Below are positions 1 through 8,214 of a stretch of DNA of 19,504 nt, one piece after another. Where the stretch lies: positions 1 to 19,504 of the forward strand of contig CAMLQG010000071.1 in assembly GCA_946482075.1 (NCBI GenBank). The letters are read 5' to 3'. Under the pieces are notes generated by a model. The model saw nothing but the letters and a program-made list of their open reading frames with translations, did no database searches and was not told the origin of the DNA. Within the stretch, counting starts at the first letter, position 1; every line of letters starts with the position of its first letter. The position numbers and the translations under genes were made by a program. The stretch comes from an uncultured Erythrobacteraceae bacterium (GTDB taxonomy: Bacteria > Pseudomonadota > Alphaproteobacteria > Sphingomonadales > Sphingomonadaceae).

Positions 1-112
1 GCCGGTGCAGCCGCCCGCTCAAGCCGACCCGAACCTGCGGCGTCAGAAATACGGCCCGATCCTGCCGATGGAAGACGATCGCGGTTTCCTGCGGCGATGG
101 TTCGGCCGCTAG
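1..112 (+). CDS. C-terminal end of an unrecognised protein (5' truncated)
   Basis: An open frame enters from the left edge and stops at TAG 110-112, giving a 36-residue tail that begins PVQPPAQADPN and ends RRWFGR. It is Pro-rich first, then charged, with a short basic and aromatic end; codon use (GC-rich third positions) looks like the real genes downstream. There is no start, motif or domain to name it. It lies upstream of a long non-coding stretch, so it is probably the last gene of a separate transcription unit. I do not recognise the family. Confidence 0.5.
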   Translation, partial: PVQPPAQADPNLRRQKYGPILPMEDDRGFLRRWFGR

Positions 113-162
113 CAAGGGGTCTCGGCGCGGTGGAATCACCGCGTCGGGAAAGCAGGGCCCCA

Positions 163-171
163 AACCAATAT
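163..171. repeat. Left 9-bp flanking direct repeat of the MITE-like element
   Basis: AACCAATAT lies immediately outside the left inverted end of the element at 172-352 and recurs exactly at 353-361, immediately outside the right end. This is the arrangement expected of a target-site duplication. Confidence 0.6.
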
Positions 172-352
172 GGCCTTTATCCCCTTTGCATATAGAGTCA
201 TTTCCCCTTTCGTCATTCCCGCGAAAGCGGGAACCGAGTTCCCAAGGTTTCACCAAGCGCAGGGGGCGCATTGGAGGAAAGGGCAGAAGCTGGGTTCCCG
301 CTTTCGCGGGAATGACGAGGGAAAGATTACCTTGCCCAAAGGGATAAAGGCC
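172..352. mobile_element. MITE-like non-coding element with inverted ends
   Basis: The left end GGCCTTTATCCCCTTTG (172-188) is the inverted complement of the right end CAAAGGGATAAAGGCC (337-352) apart from one extra C. Both ends are flanked by AACCAATAT, at 163-171 and 353-361. Inside, 211-235 and 293-317 are perfect 25-bp inverted copies, each itself a small hairpin of the form TTCCCGC-GAAA-GCGGGAA. No transposase is encoded; the short open frame crossing it is a by-product of the repeats. Seen directly: the inverted ends and direct repeats. Inferred: past mobilisation in trans by a transposase elsewhere in the genome. The inner hairpins resemble short interspersed repeats common in sphingomonads and other proteobacteria, so the element may be a composite that includes such a repeat. 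Confidence 0.6.
211..317. repeat. Pair of inverted 25-bp hairpin-forming repeats
   Basis: Positions 211-235 and 293-317 are exact reverse complements separated by 57 bp. Each arm contains an internal palindrome around GCGAAAGC. A transcript through here could form either two small hairpins or one long stem. There is no T-tract, so it is not a typical intrinsic terminator. Confidence 0.75.
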
Positions 353-380
353 AACCAATATCTAAGGCCAACCAATATCT
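347..380. repeat. Exact tandem duplication of 17 bp at the right end of the element
   Basis: AAGGCCAACCAATATCT at 347-363 is repeated without change at 364-380. The unit covers the last 6 bases of the element's inverted end, the right direct repeat AACCAATAT, and two further bases, CT. This suggests slippage or an abortive event at the element boundary. Confidence 0.8.
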
Positions 381-381
381 A

Positions 382-961
382 GAGTCCTTCCCGGTCCCGC
401 GATCCGCCGCGCATGAAGTGCAACAGGACGCGGGGCGGCTCAGCTTGGCGGGGGCCAAGGAAAACTATCATTGACCCCTCAATCCCTACCCCTTAGGTAG
501 AGATTGTCGATGGACGCCTGATCCTCGCCGTCGATGGAACCAAGGTTCCGCTCGGGGTCCGCGGCTTTTGACAGGGATGCAGCTTGCTCCGCGATACCAA
601 CCGCTAAAGCGCGCGATGCTCGGGCGACAACGCCAAGCTCGTGTTCCCCTCAACCAAGAGGTGATCCGATGCGCATGACTTTCACCAACTAGCGACCAGC
701 GGTCGGGGCGCCGTTCCTCGCCAGGCCGCTTGCCTGCGAGCCCTGCGCCTTGACGCCGACATGACCGGGCGGATCGAGCCGCCCCAACCTTGCTGCGCGC
801 GTTTTGCCCGCAATCCGGACGATCTCCGGAACGAGATCGCGCGCCTGCTCCCCGGGGGCGGACGCCCATCCGACGGCTATGGCGGGCGGAGCGATGGCGT
901 GCGCCCCAATATCACACTGAGCGACCCCCGGCTCCGGCGCTCGAGGTTCAGGACCCTTTAG
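382..961. other. Long stretch without a supported gene
   Basis: No open frame here has a convincing start, ribosome site or recognisable product. A short readable frame from about 505 to 569 gives a coding-like stretch around VDGRLILAVDGTKVPL before a TGA, which could be a decayed gene fragment, but I cannot assign it. A 66-codon frame at 761-961 on the plus strand has no supporting features. The clearest structure is the 15-bp palindrome-like site at 486-500. If the receptor gene at 962 is transcribed from near that site, its untranslated leader would exceed 400 nt. Confidence 0.45.
486..500. promoter_or_regulatory. Candidate Rrf2 operator, site 1
   Basis: CTACCCCTTAGGTAG is an inverted repeat (CTACC/GGTAG) that matches the motif upstream of the Rrf2 gene and sbp: CTAC at the left, TAG(R)TAG at the right, 15 bp in all. 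The preceding bases CAATCCCTAC are shared exactly with the sbp site at 13304-13318. TTGACC at 471-476 could be a -35 element, but no good -10 follows. The site lies more than 460 bp upstream of the first receptor gene, so linking the two is inference. Confidence 0.4.
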
Positions 962-3391
962 ATGAATCGTTTCCTTCCCTTGCCTTCCCGTTCCGTTTCG
1001 CCGCGCCTGACGCGGGCCATGCTGCTTGCCGCGGCAAGCGCTCTCGCTGTCCCGGCCGTCGCGCATGCGGATGAGGCTGCCGCCGAGACGGTGGATGCCG
1101 CTGCTGACACGTCCGCCGACGCATCGGCGGATTCCAACCTCATCGTGGTCACGGCATCGCGTCGGCGGGACGAGAATGTCCAGGACGTGCCCGTGGCGAT
1201 CACCGCGCTCGGCTCCGAACAGCTGGAACGCAGCGGCAGCTATTCGCTCGCCCATATCCAGTACCAGGTGCCGAGTCTGCAGGTCTTCAGCTTCAACCCA
1301 CGCAACACCAACATCAACATTCGCGGGCTCGGCAGCAACGTCTCGCTCACCAATGACGGGCTAGAGAACGGTGTCGGCTTCTATATCGACAACGTCTATT
1401 ACGGCCGTGTCGGGCTGACCCAGTTCGACCTGGTCGACCTGCAATCGGTCGAAGTGCTGCGGGGGCCCCAGGGCACGCTGTTCGGCAAGAACACCACCGC
1501 CGGCGTCATCAACGTCACGTCGAAGAAGCCGAGCTTCGATCCGGAATTCTCGGGCGAGGCGAGCGTCGGCAGCAAGGGCTTCTACCAGATCCGCGGATCG
1601 GTTTCCGCGCCGATCGTGGCGGACAAGATCGCCTTCCGCCTCAGCGGCGCGATCAGCGAAAACAACGGCTTCCTTTACAACAAGACGCAAGGATCGCGCG
1701 CGCAGAACTATTACAATGCCAACCTGCGCGGCCAACTGCTGTTCCAGCCATCGGACGATTTCTCGCTCCGCATCATCGGCGATTATTCGCGCCAGAAGCA
1801 GGATCACGTGCTGGGCGTGATCCAGAATATCGTCACGACCTATGCCGACGGCACGCCGATCGCCAACAATTTCGTGGATCGCGTGAACCGCTTCCCCGGC
1901 TATCAGCTCGGCGTCCCGGACGTATTTGCCCGCGTCGGTGAATCGGATTCGCATTACCAGTCCAACATGAAAGGCTACGGCGTTTCGGCCGAGGCGAACT
2001 GGAAACTCGGCGACGTCAACCTGACCTCGATCACCGCCTATCGCTGGTGGGACTGGAATCCGGCCAATGATGGCGACAACACGTCGCTGCCGGTCTTCGT
2101 ATTGGCGCAGACGGCCAATCGCCAGCGCCAATTCTCGCAGGAATTGCGCGCTGCTTACGACAATGGCGGGCCGATCAACTTCGTCGTCGGCGCTTACTAT
2201 TTCTGGCAGACGGTGAAGGGGCACAGCACGCTGGGCTACGGTTCGGCAGCGCCGCGCTGGTACTTGCCGGCCCTGGCACCCAGCCTGGCCAATGCCGCGC
2301 TCGACGGCTTCATCGCCGAAAACCGGACCGAGCCCGTCACCAAGAGCCTGGCTTTCTTCGGCCAGGCCAACTGGAAGTTGAGCGAGCAACTGACGCTGAC
2401 TGCCGGCCTGCGTTACACGCATGAAAAGAAGACCGGGACCTTCGACCAGTATCACACGGCGGGTGCCGACCTCTCCGGTTTCACGGACGCCGAGCGCGCG
2501 ATCATTCTTGGCGCCCGAAACAATTTCTTTCCCGTAAAGAGCTTCGAGACGCGCCTTTCGGATAACAGCCTGGGCGGCCTCATTTCGCTCGCCTGGAAAC
2601 CGTCCGCCGATTTGCTGCTGTATGGGACCTATACGCGGGGCAACAAATCCGGCGGTCTCAATCTCGCCATCCTGCCGGCCGGCGTCGATCCGGACGTCAA
2701 GCCGGAGAAGGTCGACAGCTTCGAGCTTGGCCTGAAGACCCAGTTCCTCGACCGCCGCGGCACGTTCAACCTCGCCGGTTTCTGGACGGAGACCACGAAC
2801 TACCAGGGCGCCATCGTCGAGCTCGACCCGGTGTTCAGGCAGTATATCGCCAACATCCCGAAAGTCCGTTCGCGCGGGATCGAGGCGGAGCTCAATTTCG
2901 CCGTCTCGGACCGGTTCAGCGTCAATGGCGGGCTGGCCTATACCGACACCAAATTCGTCGATTACAAAAACGCACCGCAAGCGCTGGAATATGCCAAGCC
3001 TGGCGCTGCGGCGGTTCAGGATCTGAGCGGACGACAACTGCCCGGCGTTCCGAAATGGACGTGGAACATCGGCGCGGACGCCAATCTGCCGGTCGGGGAT
3101 TGGGGCGGGCGCGGCGTCGAACTCTATGCGCATGCCGATTACGCTCACCGATCCAGCTACAACACGACCGAGAGCCTTTCGATCTACGGGCGGGTGCCGG
3201 GCTATGGCGTGGCCAATGCGCGGATCGGCCTGCGCACGGACGACGGGCTGATCGACCTCTCCGTCTGGGCGAAGAACCTGTTCGACAAGGACTATTTCAC
3301 CAGCCTCCAGGTGCAGAACATCGGGCTGATAACGTCGCCCGCCATCGGCGAGCCCCGCACCGTGGGCGTGACGCTGCGAACCAGGCTGTGA
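962..3391 (+). CDS. TonB-dependent outer membrane receptor
   Basis: This is an 809-aa TonB-dependent receptor, an outer membrane beta-barrel that imports a ligand with TonB/ExbBD energy. A Sec signal peptide covers about residues 1-36 (PAVAHA then DE). A TonB-box-like IVVTA sits at 61-65, followed by the plug domain with LRGPQGT at 166-172 and the usual KNTTAGVIN. The rest is barrel, ending in TLRTRL rather than the more usual terminal aromatic residue. The start is supported by a purine-rich stretch (gaggttcagga) just upstream. The gene is 7 bp from the symporter gene and heads the sulfatase cluster, so a sulfate ester or sulfonate is the likely cargo; this is inferred from context. The mature protein has no cysteine and a single methionine (residue 336), which fits sulfur sparing. 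It is clearly paralogous to the receptor at 17468 in the plug region. Confidence 0.93.
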   Translation: MNRFLPLPSRSVSPRLTRAMLLAAASALAVPAVAHADEAAAETVDAAADTSADASADSNLIVVTASRRRDENVQDVPVAITALGSEQLERSGSYSLAHIQYQVPSLQVFSFNPRNTNINIRGLGSNVSLTNDGLENGVGFYIDNVYYGRVGLTQFDLVDLQSVEVLRGPQGTLFGKNTTAGVINVTSKKPSFDPEFSGEASVGSKGFYQIRGSVSAPIVADKIAFRLSGAISENNGFLYNKTQGSRAQNYYNANLRGQLLFQPSDDFSLRIIGDYSRQKQDHVLGVIQNIVTTYADGTPIANNFVDRVNRFPGYQLGVPDVFARVGESDSHYQSNMKGYGVSAEANWKLGDVNLTSITAYRWWDWNPANDGDNTSLPVFVLAQTANRQRQFSQELRAAYDNGGPINFVVGAYYFWQTVKGHSTLGYGSAAPRWYLPALAPSLANAALDGFIAENRTEPVTKSLAFFGQANWKLSEQLTLTAGLRYTHEKKTGTFDQYHTAGADLSGFTDAERAIILGARNNFFPVKSFETRLSDNSLGGLISLAWKPSADLLLYGTYTRGNKSGGLNLAILPAGVDPDVKPEKVDSFELGLKTQFLDRRGTFNLAGFWTETTNYQGAIVELDPVFRQYIANIPKVRSRGIEAELNFAVSDRFSVNGGLAYTDTKFVDYKNAPQALEYAKPGAAAVQDLSGRQLPGVPKWTWNIGADANLPVGDWGGRGVELYAHADYAHRSSYNTTESLSIYGRVPGYGVANARIGLRTDDGLIDLSVWAKNLFDKDYFTSLQVQNIGLITSPAIGEPRTVGVTLRTRL

Positions 3392-3398
3392 GGTGATC

Positions 3399-4772
3399 AT
3401 GCGGACGGACACGGCGGCATCTGCCATCGGAGGACAGGAACCCAGCGGCGCGCGCCTGTTGCGCTTCTCGGCGATCACGGTGCCGCTCTATGCCGCGGCG
3501 ATGCCGGCCGCCGTCTATCTGCCGGCGATCTTCGCCAGGGATTTCGGGATCTCGCTCGGCATGATCGGGGCGATCTTCCTCGCCGGGCAGATCCTCAACG
3601 CGGTGTTCGATCCGCTGGCGGGACTGCTCAGCGATCGGACCCGTACCCGTTTCGGCCGGCGCAAGCCGTGGATCTTTGCAGGCGGCATCCTGTTCACGGC
3701 GGGCAGCGCGCTGCTGTTCTTTCCGCCATCCACGGTTTCGCCAGCCTATCTCGCGATCGCGCTTCCCCTGTTCTACCTGGGGTGGTCGGCGCTCTATACG
3801 CCGTTCTTGGCCTGGTCGGGCGAGATCTCGGGCGAGTATCACCAGCGCACCCGGATCGCGACCTACCAGACGGTGGTCACGTCAGCCGCGCTCTTCGCCT
3901 CGCTGGTGCTGCCGACCATCGCCGACCAACTCAGCCCATCGGATGGCCGATTGCAGTTGACGCTGATGGGCGGGTTGGTGGCCGTCAGCGCGATCCCCGC
4001 ATTGCTGCTGACGCTCGGCGCTTTTCGCGAACCGCCCTTGCCGCGGACGGTCGAACCGCTTTCGCTGCGGCAATCGGTGCATTCCGTCTTCAGCAACGTG
4101 CTGCTCCTGCGCGTGCTGGCGTCCGATGTCGCCGTGCGGACCGGGCAGGGCGTGCGTGGCGCGCTGTTCGTCTTCTTCGTCGGCTACTACATGCAGCGAC
4201 CCGAATGGGCGGCTGGACTGTTCCTGTTCCAATATCTCTTCGGGATACTGGCGGGGCCGATCTGGCTGCGGATCGGCCTTGCCATCGGCAAGCATCGCGC
4301 GGCGATCGCGGGCGAGGGGCTTCAGGTTCTGATCAATCTGAGCCTCCTGCTGGTGACCCCTTCCGGGTTCGGCTTCCTGCTGCTGCTGACTTTCCTGCAA
4401 GGCCTGGCGCAGGGGTCGGGCAATCTCATGCTGCGCGCGATCGTGGCGGATATTGCCGACAAGCACCGCCTGGAAACGGGCGAGGAGCGCGCGGGCCTCT
4501 ATTTCTCGGTGTTCAGCCTGTCCGAGAAGGCGGGTGCAGCGATCGCCATCGGCATCGCGTTGCCGCTCGTCGCCTGGTTCGGCTTCGATCCCAAGGCGAT
4601 CAACGGGCCGCAAGCGCTCAACGGCCTGCTGCTCGTCTTCGCGCTCGGCCCGGCCATCGCCCATGCCATTTCCGCGGCTCTGGTGGCCCGCTTCCCGCTC
4701 GACGCCGCCGCTCATTCCGAAATTCGCCGTCAGCTCGATGCCGGACAGACCGTGCTCGCGCCCGCCGAATAA
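3399..4772 (+). CDS. GPH-type major facilitator (sugar/solute:cation symporter-like)
   Basis: This 457-aa integral inner membrane protein has about 12 hydrophobic segments. The segment at residues 71-92, with DPLAG, LSDRTRTRFGRRKP and a following Trp, is the hallmark loop of the glycoside-pentoside-hexuronide (MelB-like) branch of the MFS. I chose ATG 3399 because GAGG at 3390-3393 sits 5 nt upstream; an in-frame GTG at 3393 is possible but has no ribosome site. The gene follows receptor 1 by 7 bp and precedes the AtsK-like gene by 31 bp, so it is co-transcribed. A reasonable inference is that it carries the organic sulfur substrate, or the desulfated sugar or alcohol, across the inner membrane. 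The substrate cannot be read from the sequence. Confidence 0.88.
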   Translation: MRTDTAASAIGGQEPSGARLLRFSAITVPLYAAAMPAAVYLPAIFARDFGISLGMIGAIFLAGQILNAVFDPLAGLLSDRTRTRFGRRKPWIFAGGILFTAGSALLFFPPSTVSPAYLAIALPLFYLGWSALYTPFLAWSGEISGEYHQRTRIATYQTVVTSAALFASLVLPTIADQLSPSDGRLQLTLMGGLVAVSAIPALLLTLGAFREPPLPRTVEPLSLRQSVHSVFSNVLLLRVLASDVAVRTGQGVRGALFVFFVGYYMQRPEWAAGLFLFQYLFGILAGPIWLRIGLAIGKHRAAIAGEGLQVLINLSLLLVTPSGFGFLLLLTFLQGLAQGSGNLMLRAIVADIADKHRLETGEERAGLYFSVFSLSEKAGAAIAIGIALPLVAWFGFDPKAINGPQALNGLLLVFALGPAIAHAISAALVARFPLDAAAHSEIRRQLDAGQTVLAPAE

Positions 4773-4803
4773 GCCTCCAACCCCCTCAAACCGGAGAATT
4801 GCC

Positions 4804-5760
4804 ATGACCAGCCTTATCGATACCTACGTCAACGCACGCGATCCGAGCTCGCCGCTCGACATCGCACCCATCACCGGCACGATCGGTGCGGAAATCCGCG
4901 GCGTGCAGCTTTCGGGCGATCTCGATGCCGCCACCGTGCAGGCGATCCATGCCGCGCTGGTGCGCCACAAGGTGATCTTCTTCCGCGACCAGGACCATCT
5001 CGACGATGCGGAACATGAAGGTTTCGCCGGCCTGTTCGGCGATCCGGTCGCGCATCCCACCGTGCCGGTGGCCGATGGTTCGCGCTACCTGCTCGAACTC
5101 GACAGCCGCGAAGGCTATGCCGCATCGAGCTGGCATACGGACGTGACCTTCGTCGATGCCTATCCCAAGGGCTCGATCCTGCGCGCGCTGACGATTCCCG
5201 AAGCGGGCGGTGATACGCTGTGGGCCAATACCGAAGCGGCCTATGACAGCCTGCCCGAACCACTGCGCCAGCTGGTGAACACTCTGCGCGCGGTCCACAC
5301 TAACGACTACGACTACGCCGCCGTGCTGGGCAACACGTCCGAGGATGCGGAGCTCAACCGTGAGCGGCAGAACCGCCACAAGGACGTCTTCGCCTCCACC
5401 GTCTACGAGACCGAACATCCAGTAGTGCGCGTGCATCCCGTCACCGGGCAGCGCAGCCTGATCCTGGGGCACTTCCTGAAGAACTTCGTCGGTCTCAACC
5501 AGGCGGACACCGCCCGCCTGTTCAGCGTGCTGCAGGATCACGTGACGCGGCCGGAGAATGTGGTGCGCTGGCGCTGGCGCAAGGGCGACGTGGCGTTCTG
5601 GGACAACCAGGCGACCCAGCATCGCGCGGTGGCCGATTTCGGCCTGCAGCGCCGCACCCTGCGCCGCGCGACGATCGCCGGTGACGTGCCGGTGGGCATC
5701 GACGGCCGCGCCAGCCGCATCGTCCGCAAGGAAAAGGCTACGGCTTACGAAGCGGTGTGA
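4804..5760 (+). CDS. Fe(II)/2-oxoglutarate-dependent alkylsulfatase (AtsK-like, TauD family)
   Basis: This 318-aa protein belongs to the TauD/TfdA dioxygenase family. Iron ligands are visible as the HTD motif (H111, D113) and H273 in TQHRAV. R284 and R288 lie 4 apart near the C-terminus, as in the 2-oxoglutarate-binding pair of Pseudomonas AtsK. The stretches WHTDVTFVDAYPK, EHPVVRVHP, ENVVRWRW and GDVPV closely follow AtsK and mycobacterial Rv3406, so I favour alkyl sulfate ester cleavage (giving sulfate, aldehyde, succinate and CO2) over taurine. There is no signal peptide, so it is cytoplasmic. GGAGA lies just upstream of the ATG. The protein contains no Cys and no Met beyond the initiator. 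Taurine or another sulfonate remains possible as substrate. Confidence 0.88.
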   Translation: MTSLIDTYVNARDPSSPLDIAPITGTIGAEIRGVQLSGDLDAATVQAIHAALVRHKVIFFRDQDHLDDAEHEGFAGLFGDPVAHPTVPVADGSRYLLELDSREGYAASSWHTDVTFVDAYPKGSILRALTIPEAGGDTLWANTEAAYDSLPEPLRQLVNTLRAVHTNDYDYAAVLGNTSEDAELNRERQNRHKDVFASTVYETEHPVVRVHPVTGQRSLILGHFLKNFVGLNQADTARLFSVLQDHVTRPENVVRWRWRKGDVAFWDNQATQHRAVADFGLQRRTLRRATIAGDVPVGIDGRASRIVRKEKATAYEAV

Positions 5761-5769
5761 GTCTTGATA

Positions 5770-5802
5770 GACATGCGCCGGGACAAAAGCCCGGCGCATG
5801 TC
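5770..5802. promoter_or_regulatory. Perfect 13-bp hairpin between the AtsK-like and sulfatase genes
   Basis: GACATGCGCCGGG (5770-5782) and CCCGGCGCATGTC (5790-5802) form a perfect stem around a 7-nt loop, ACAAAAG. No T-run follows, so it is not a standard Rho-independent terminator. It starts 10 nt after the AtsK-like stop and ends 48 nt before the sulfatase start. A role in mRNA processing, 3' protection of the upstream message, or partial attenuation is inferred. Confidence 0.6.
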
Positions 5803-5850
5803 ATCGGAACGGTCAACCCGTCGATCGCGCTCTGCGCCAAGAGGATGCCT

Positions 5851-8214
5851 ATGAAACTGTTCGCCCGCTCGCTCGCTCTTTTCTCCGTTACCGCGTTGTC
5901 CTCCGCCAGTTTGGCATCGGCCGCTTTCGCGCAGGCAACGCCGGGCGGCGCCCCCGACTTCGCCGGAAAGATCGGCCAGACCCGTGCCGAATCCACACCT
6001 GCCTATCCGCCGCGGGCGGAAGCGCCCAAGGGGGCGCCCAACGTGCTGGTGATCCTGCTGGACGACGCAGGCTTTGCCGCCACTTCCACTTTCGGCGGCG
6101 CGGCGCGCACGCCCAATCTCGACAAGCTCGCCGCGGACGGGCTGCGCTACAATCGCTTCCACACCACCGCGATCTGCTCGCCCACGCGCGCGGCCTTGCT
6201 GACTGGGCGCAACCATCACCAGGTCGGCTTCGGCAATGTCACGGAAATCTCCGCCGGTTTCCCGGGCTACAGCTCGGTCTGGAACCCGCAGACCGCGTCC
6301 ATCGCCAAGATCCTCCAGGGCAATGGCTACAGCACGGCCGCGTTCGGCAAATGGCACAATACGCCGCGCTGGGAAGTCACGCCCGCCGGCCCCTTCGAGC
6401 GCTGGCCCACGCGCCTCGGCTTCGACCATTTCTACGGCTTCATGGGCGGCGAGGACAAGCAATGGGAGCCGAACCTCTACAAGGATACCCAGCCCGTGGA
6501 CGCCGGCAACCGGCCGGAGGATTATCACCTGACCAATGATCTGGTGAACAAGGCGATCGGCTGGGTCGACGATCACGACGCCAATGCCCCGGCGAAACCC
6601 TATTTCCTCTATGTTGCGCCCGGCGCCGTCCATGCGCCGCATGACGCGCCGCGGGAATGGATCGCCAAGACCAAGGGGCGCTTCGACCAGGGGTGGGACA
6701 AATTCCGGGAAGAAGCCTTCGCCCGGCAGAAGCGATTGGGCGTCATTCCCGCGAACGCCCAGCTCACTCCGCGTCCCGACGGCATTCCCGCCTGGTCCAG
6801 CCTGACGCCGGAACAGCGGAAGCTCTATGCCCGCGAGATGGAAGTCTATGTCGCCATGCTCGAACAGACCGATGCCGAGCTCGGCCGGCTGATCGACACG
6901 CTGCGCAAGCGTCCGGGGGGCGAGAATCTGCTGATCTTCTTCATTGCCGGCGACAATGGCGGCAGCGCGGAAGGCGGGCTGGACGGGCTGATATCGAACG
7001 AGCTGGCGGTCGCCGCGGGCGCGGACAACTCGCTCCCCACGATCCAGGCGAATTTCGACAAGCTCGGCAGCAAGGAAGTCGACAGCCATTATTCGGTGGG
7101 CTGGGCCTGGGCGACGAACACACCGTTCCAGTGGACCAAGCAGGTCGCTTCGCATTTCGGGGGCACGCGCAACCCGCTGGTCGTGTCCTGGACCGGGCAT
7201 ACCGCGCAGCCGGGGAAGATCCGATCGCAATTCGGCCATGTGAACGATATCGCGCCGACCATCCTGGATGCGGCGGGTATCGCTTTCCCGGAGGCAGTGG
7301 ACGGGGTGAAGCAGCTGCCCTTCGAGGGCAAGAGCCTGGTGGCGTCCTTCAAGGATCCGGCCGCGCCCGAACAGCATAGGCAGCAGTATTTCGAGATCAT
7401 GGGCAACCGCGCGATCTACAAGGATGGCTGGGTCGCCGGTGCCAAGCGCAGCTACAAGCCGTGGAACCTGATGCGCGAGATCGCCAAGGTCTATGTCGAC
7501 GATACCGCGAATGATCGCTGGGAACTCTACAATGTCGACAAGGACTTCAGCGAGGCGAAGGATCTTGCGGCCTCCGACCCTGCGAAGCTCGAGGAGCTGA
7601 AGGCGGAATTCGTCAAGGAAGGATTCCGCAACAATGTGTTCCCGTTGCTGCCGCTGCCGCTCGGAGCGCCTTCCTCGGTCGATCCGGCGCGCAGGAATTT
7701 CACTTTCGGTCCGTCGGTGAACTCCGTCCCGCAAGTCGCCTTGCCCAATCTCACCCTGGCCCATCGCTTCGAAGCGAAGATCGACGGCGACGGCGCCTCG
7801 TCCAGCGGCGTGGTGCTGGCCAATGGCGGCCGGCTCGGCGGCTGGGCGCTGTTCGTGAAGGACGGCAAGCTGACTTTCGAGGATAACGAATTCGGGCAGA
7901 AGCGGATCACTCTCGGCGCGAACGAGGCCTTGCCGAAAGGCCCGGTGACGGTGGGCTTCGAGTTCACGCCCGATCCGTCCGCCGGCAAGGGGCCGGCCGT
8001 CCTCTCGCGCGATGTGCCGAGCGGCAGGATCACTCTGTTGGTGAACGGCAAGCCCGTGGGTGAGACCGCCGTGGCGCAGTTCCCGACCACAGCGGGCTCC
8101 TTCTCCGAAGGGTTCGATATCGGCCAGGATCGCGGATCGCCGGCCAGCAACGATCCGGCGGCACGACAGCGCTTCAATCAGCCGCTGAGCAATGTAAACC
8201 TGCAGCTGAAATGA
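5851..8214 (+). CDS. Secreted type I (formylglycine-dependent) arylsulfatase
   Basis: This 787-aa alkaline-phosphatase-fold sulfatase hydrolyses sulfate esters. The cysteine-type signature CSPTR is at residues 109-113, with C109 the residue converted to formylglycine, followed by AALLTGR. Metal and active-site candidates are D71-D72 (ILLDDAG), K167/H169 (FGKWHN) and D368-N369 (GDNGG). A Sec signal peptide spans about 1-27 (ASAAFA then Q), so it acts in the periplasm or outside. Residues from about 640 form a further beta-rich domain (LAHRFEAKI...GGWALFVKDGKLTF). Total length is like that of the long actinobacterial AtsA/AtsD enzymes. I chose ATG 5851 for its GAGG 6 nt upstream and the signal peptide; upstream in-frame starts (5764, 5845) would spoil it. 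It overlaps the FGE gene by 4 bp. The natural substrate is unknown. Confidence 0.93.
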   Translation: MKLFARSLALFSVTALSSASLASAAFAQATPGGAPDFAGKIGQTRAESTPAYPPRAEAPKGAPNVLVILLDDAGFAATSTFGGAARTPNLDKLAADGLRYNRFHTTAICSPTRAALLTGRNHHQVGFGNVTEISAGFPGYSSVWNPQTASIAKILQGNGYSTAAFGKWHNTPRWEVTPAGPFERWPTRLGFDHFYGFMGGEDKQWEPNLYKDTQPVDAGNRPEDYHLTNDLVNKAIGWVDDHDANAPAKPYFLYVAPGAVHAPHDAPREWIAKTKGRFDQGWDKFREEAFARQKRLGVIPANAQLTPRPDGIPAWSSLTPEQRKLYAREMEVYVAMLEQTDAELGRLIDTLRKRPGGENLLIFFIAGDNGGSAEGGLDGLISNELAVAAGADNSLPTIQANFDKLGSKEVDSHYSVGWAWATNTPFQWTKQVASHFGGTRNPLVVSWTGHTAQPGKIRSQFGHVNDIAPTILDAAGIAFPEAVDGVKQLPFEGKSLVASFKDPAAPEQHRQQYFEIMGNRAIYKDGWVAGAKRSYKPWNLMREIAKVYVDDTANDRWELYNVDKDFSEAKDLAASDPAKLEELKAEFVKEGFRNNVFPLLPLPLGAPSSVDPARRNFTFGPSVNSVPQVALPNLTLAHRFEAKIDGDGASSSGVVLANGGRLGGWALFVKDGKLTFEDNEFGQKRITLGANEALPKGPVTVGFEFTPDPSAGKGPAVLSRDVPSGRITLLVNGKPVGETAVAQFPTTAGSFSEGFDIGQDRGSPASNDPAARQRFNQPLSNVNLQLK

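Noticed and set aside
211..317. Inverted repeats as a CRISPR fragment or an intrinsic terminator
   Set aside because: The copies are inverted rather than direct, there are only two, and no T-tract follows.
170..382. 70-codon plus-strand frame over the MITE-like element
   Set aside because: It consists of translated inverted repeats and tandem repeats and has no ribosome site.
1361..3478. Minus-strand open frame of 705 codons antisense to receptor 1
   Set aside because: The plus-strand receptor is certain from its plug motifs; the antisense frame is a GC-bias shadow. The same applies to the frame at 17408-19201 under receptor 2.
4804..5760. Naming the dioxygenase tauD
   Set aside because: The sequence follows AtsK/Rv3406 more closely than taurine dioxygenase, and no tauABC genes are present.
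4786..7764. Very long minus-strand open frame (992 codons) antisense to the AtsK-like and sulfatase genes
   Set aside because: It mirrors the third-position GC bias of two well-supported plus-strand genes, has a low-complexity Arg/Gly/Ala-rich composition, and no recognisable domain.
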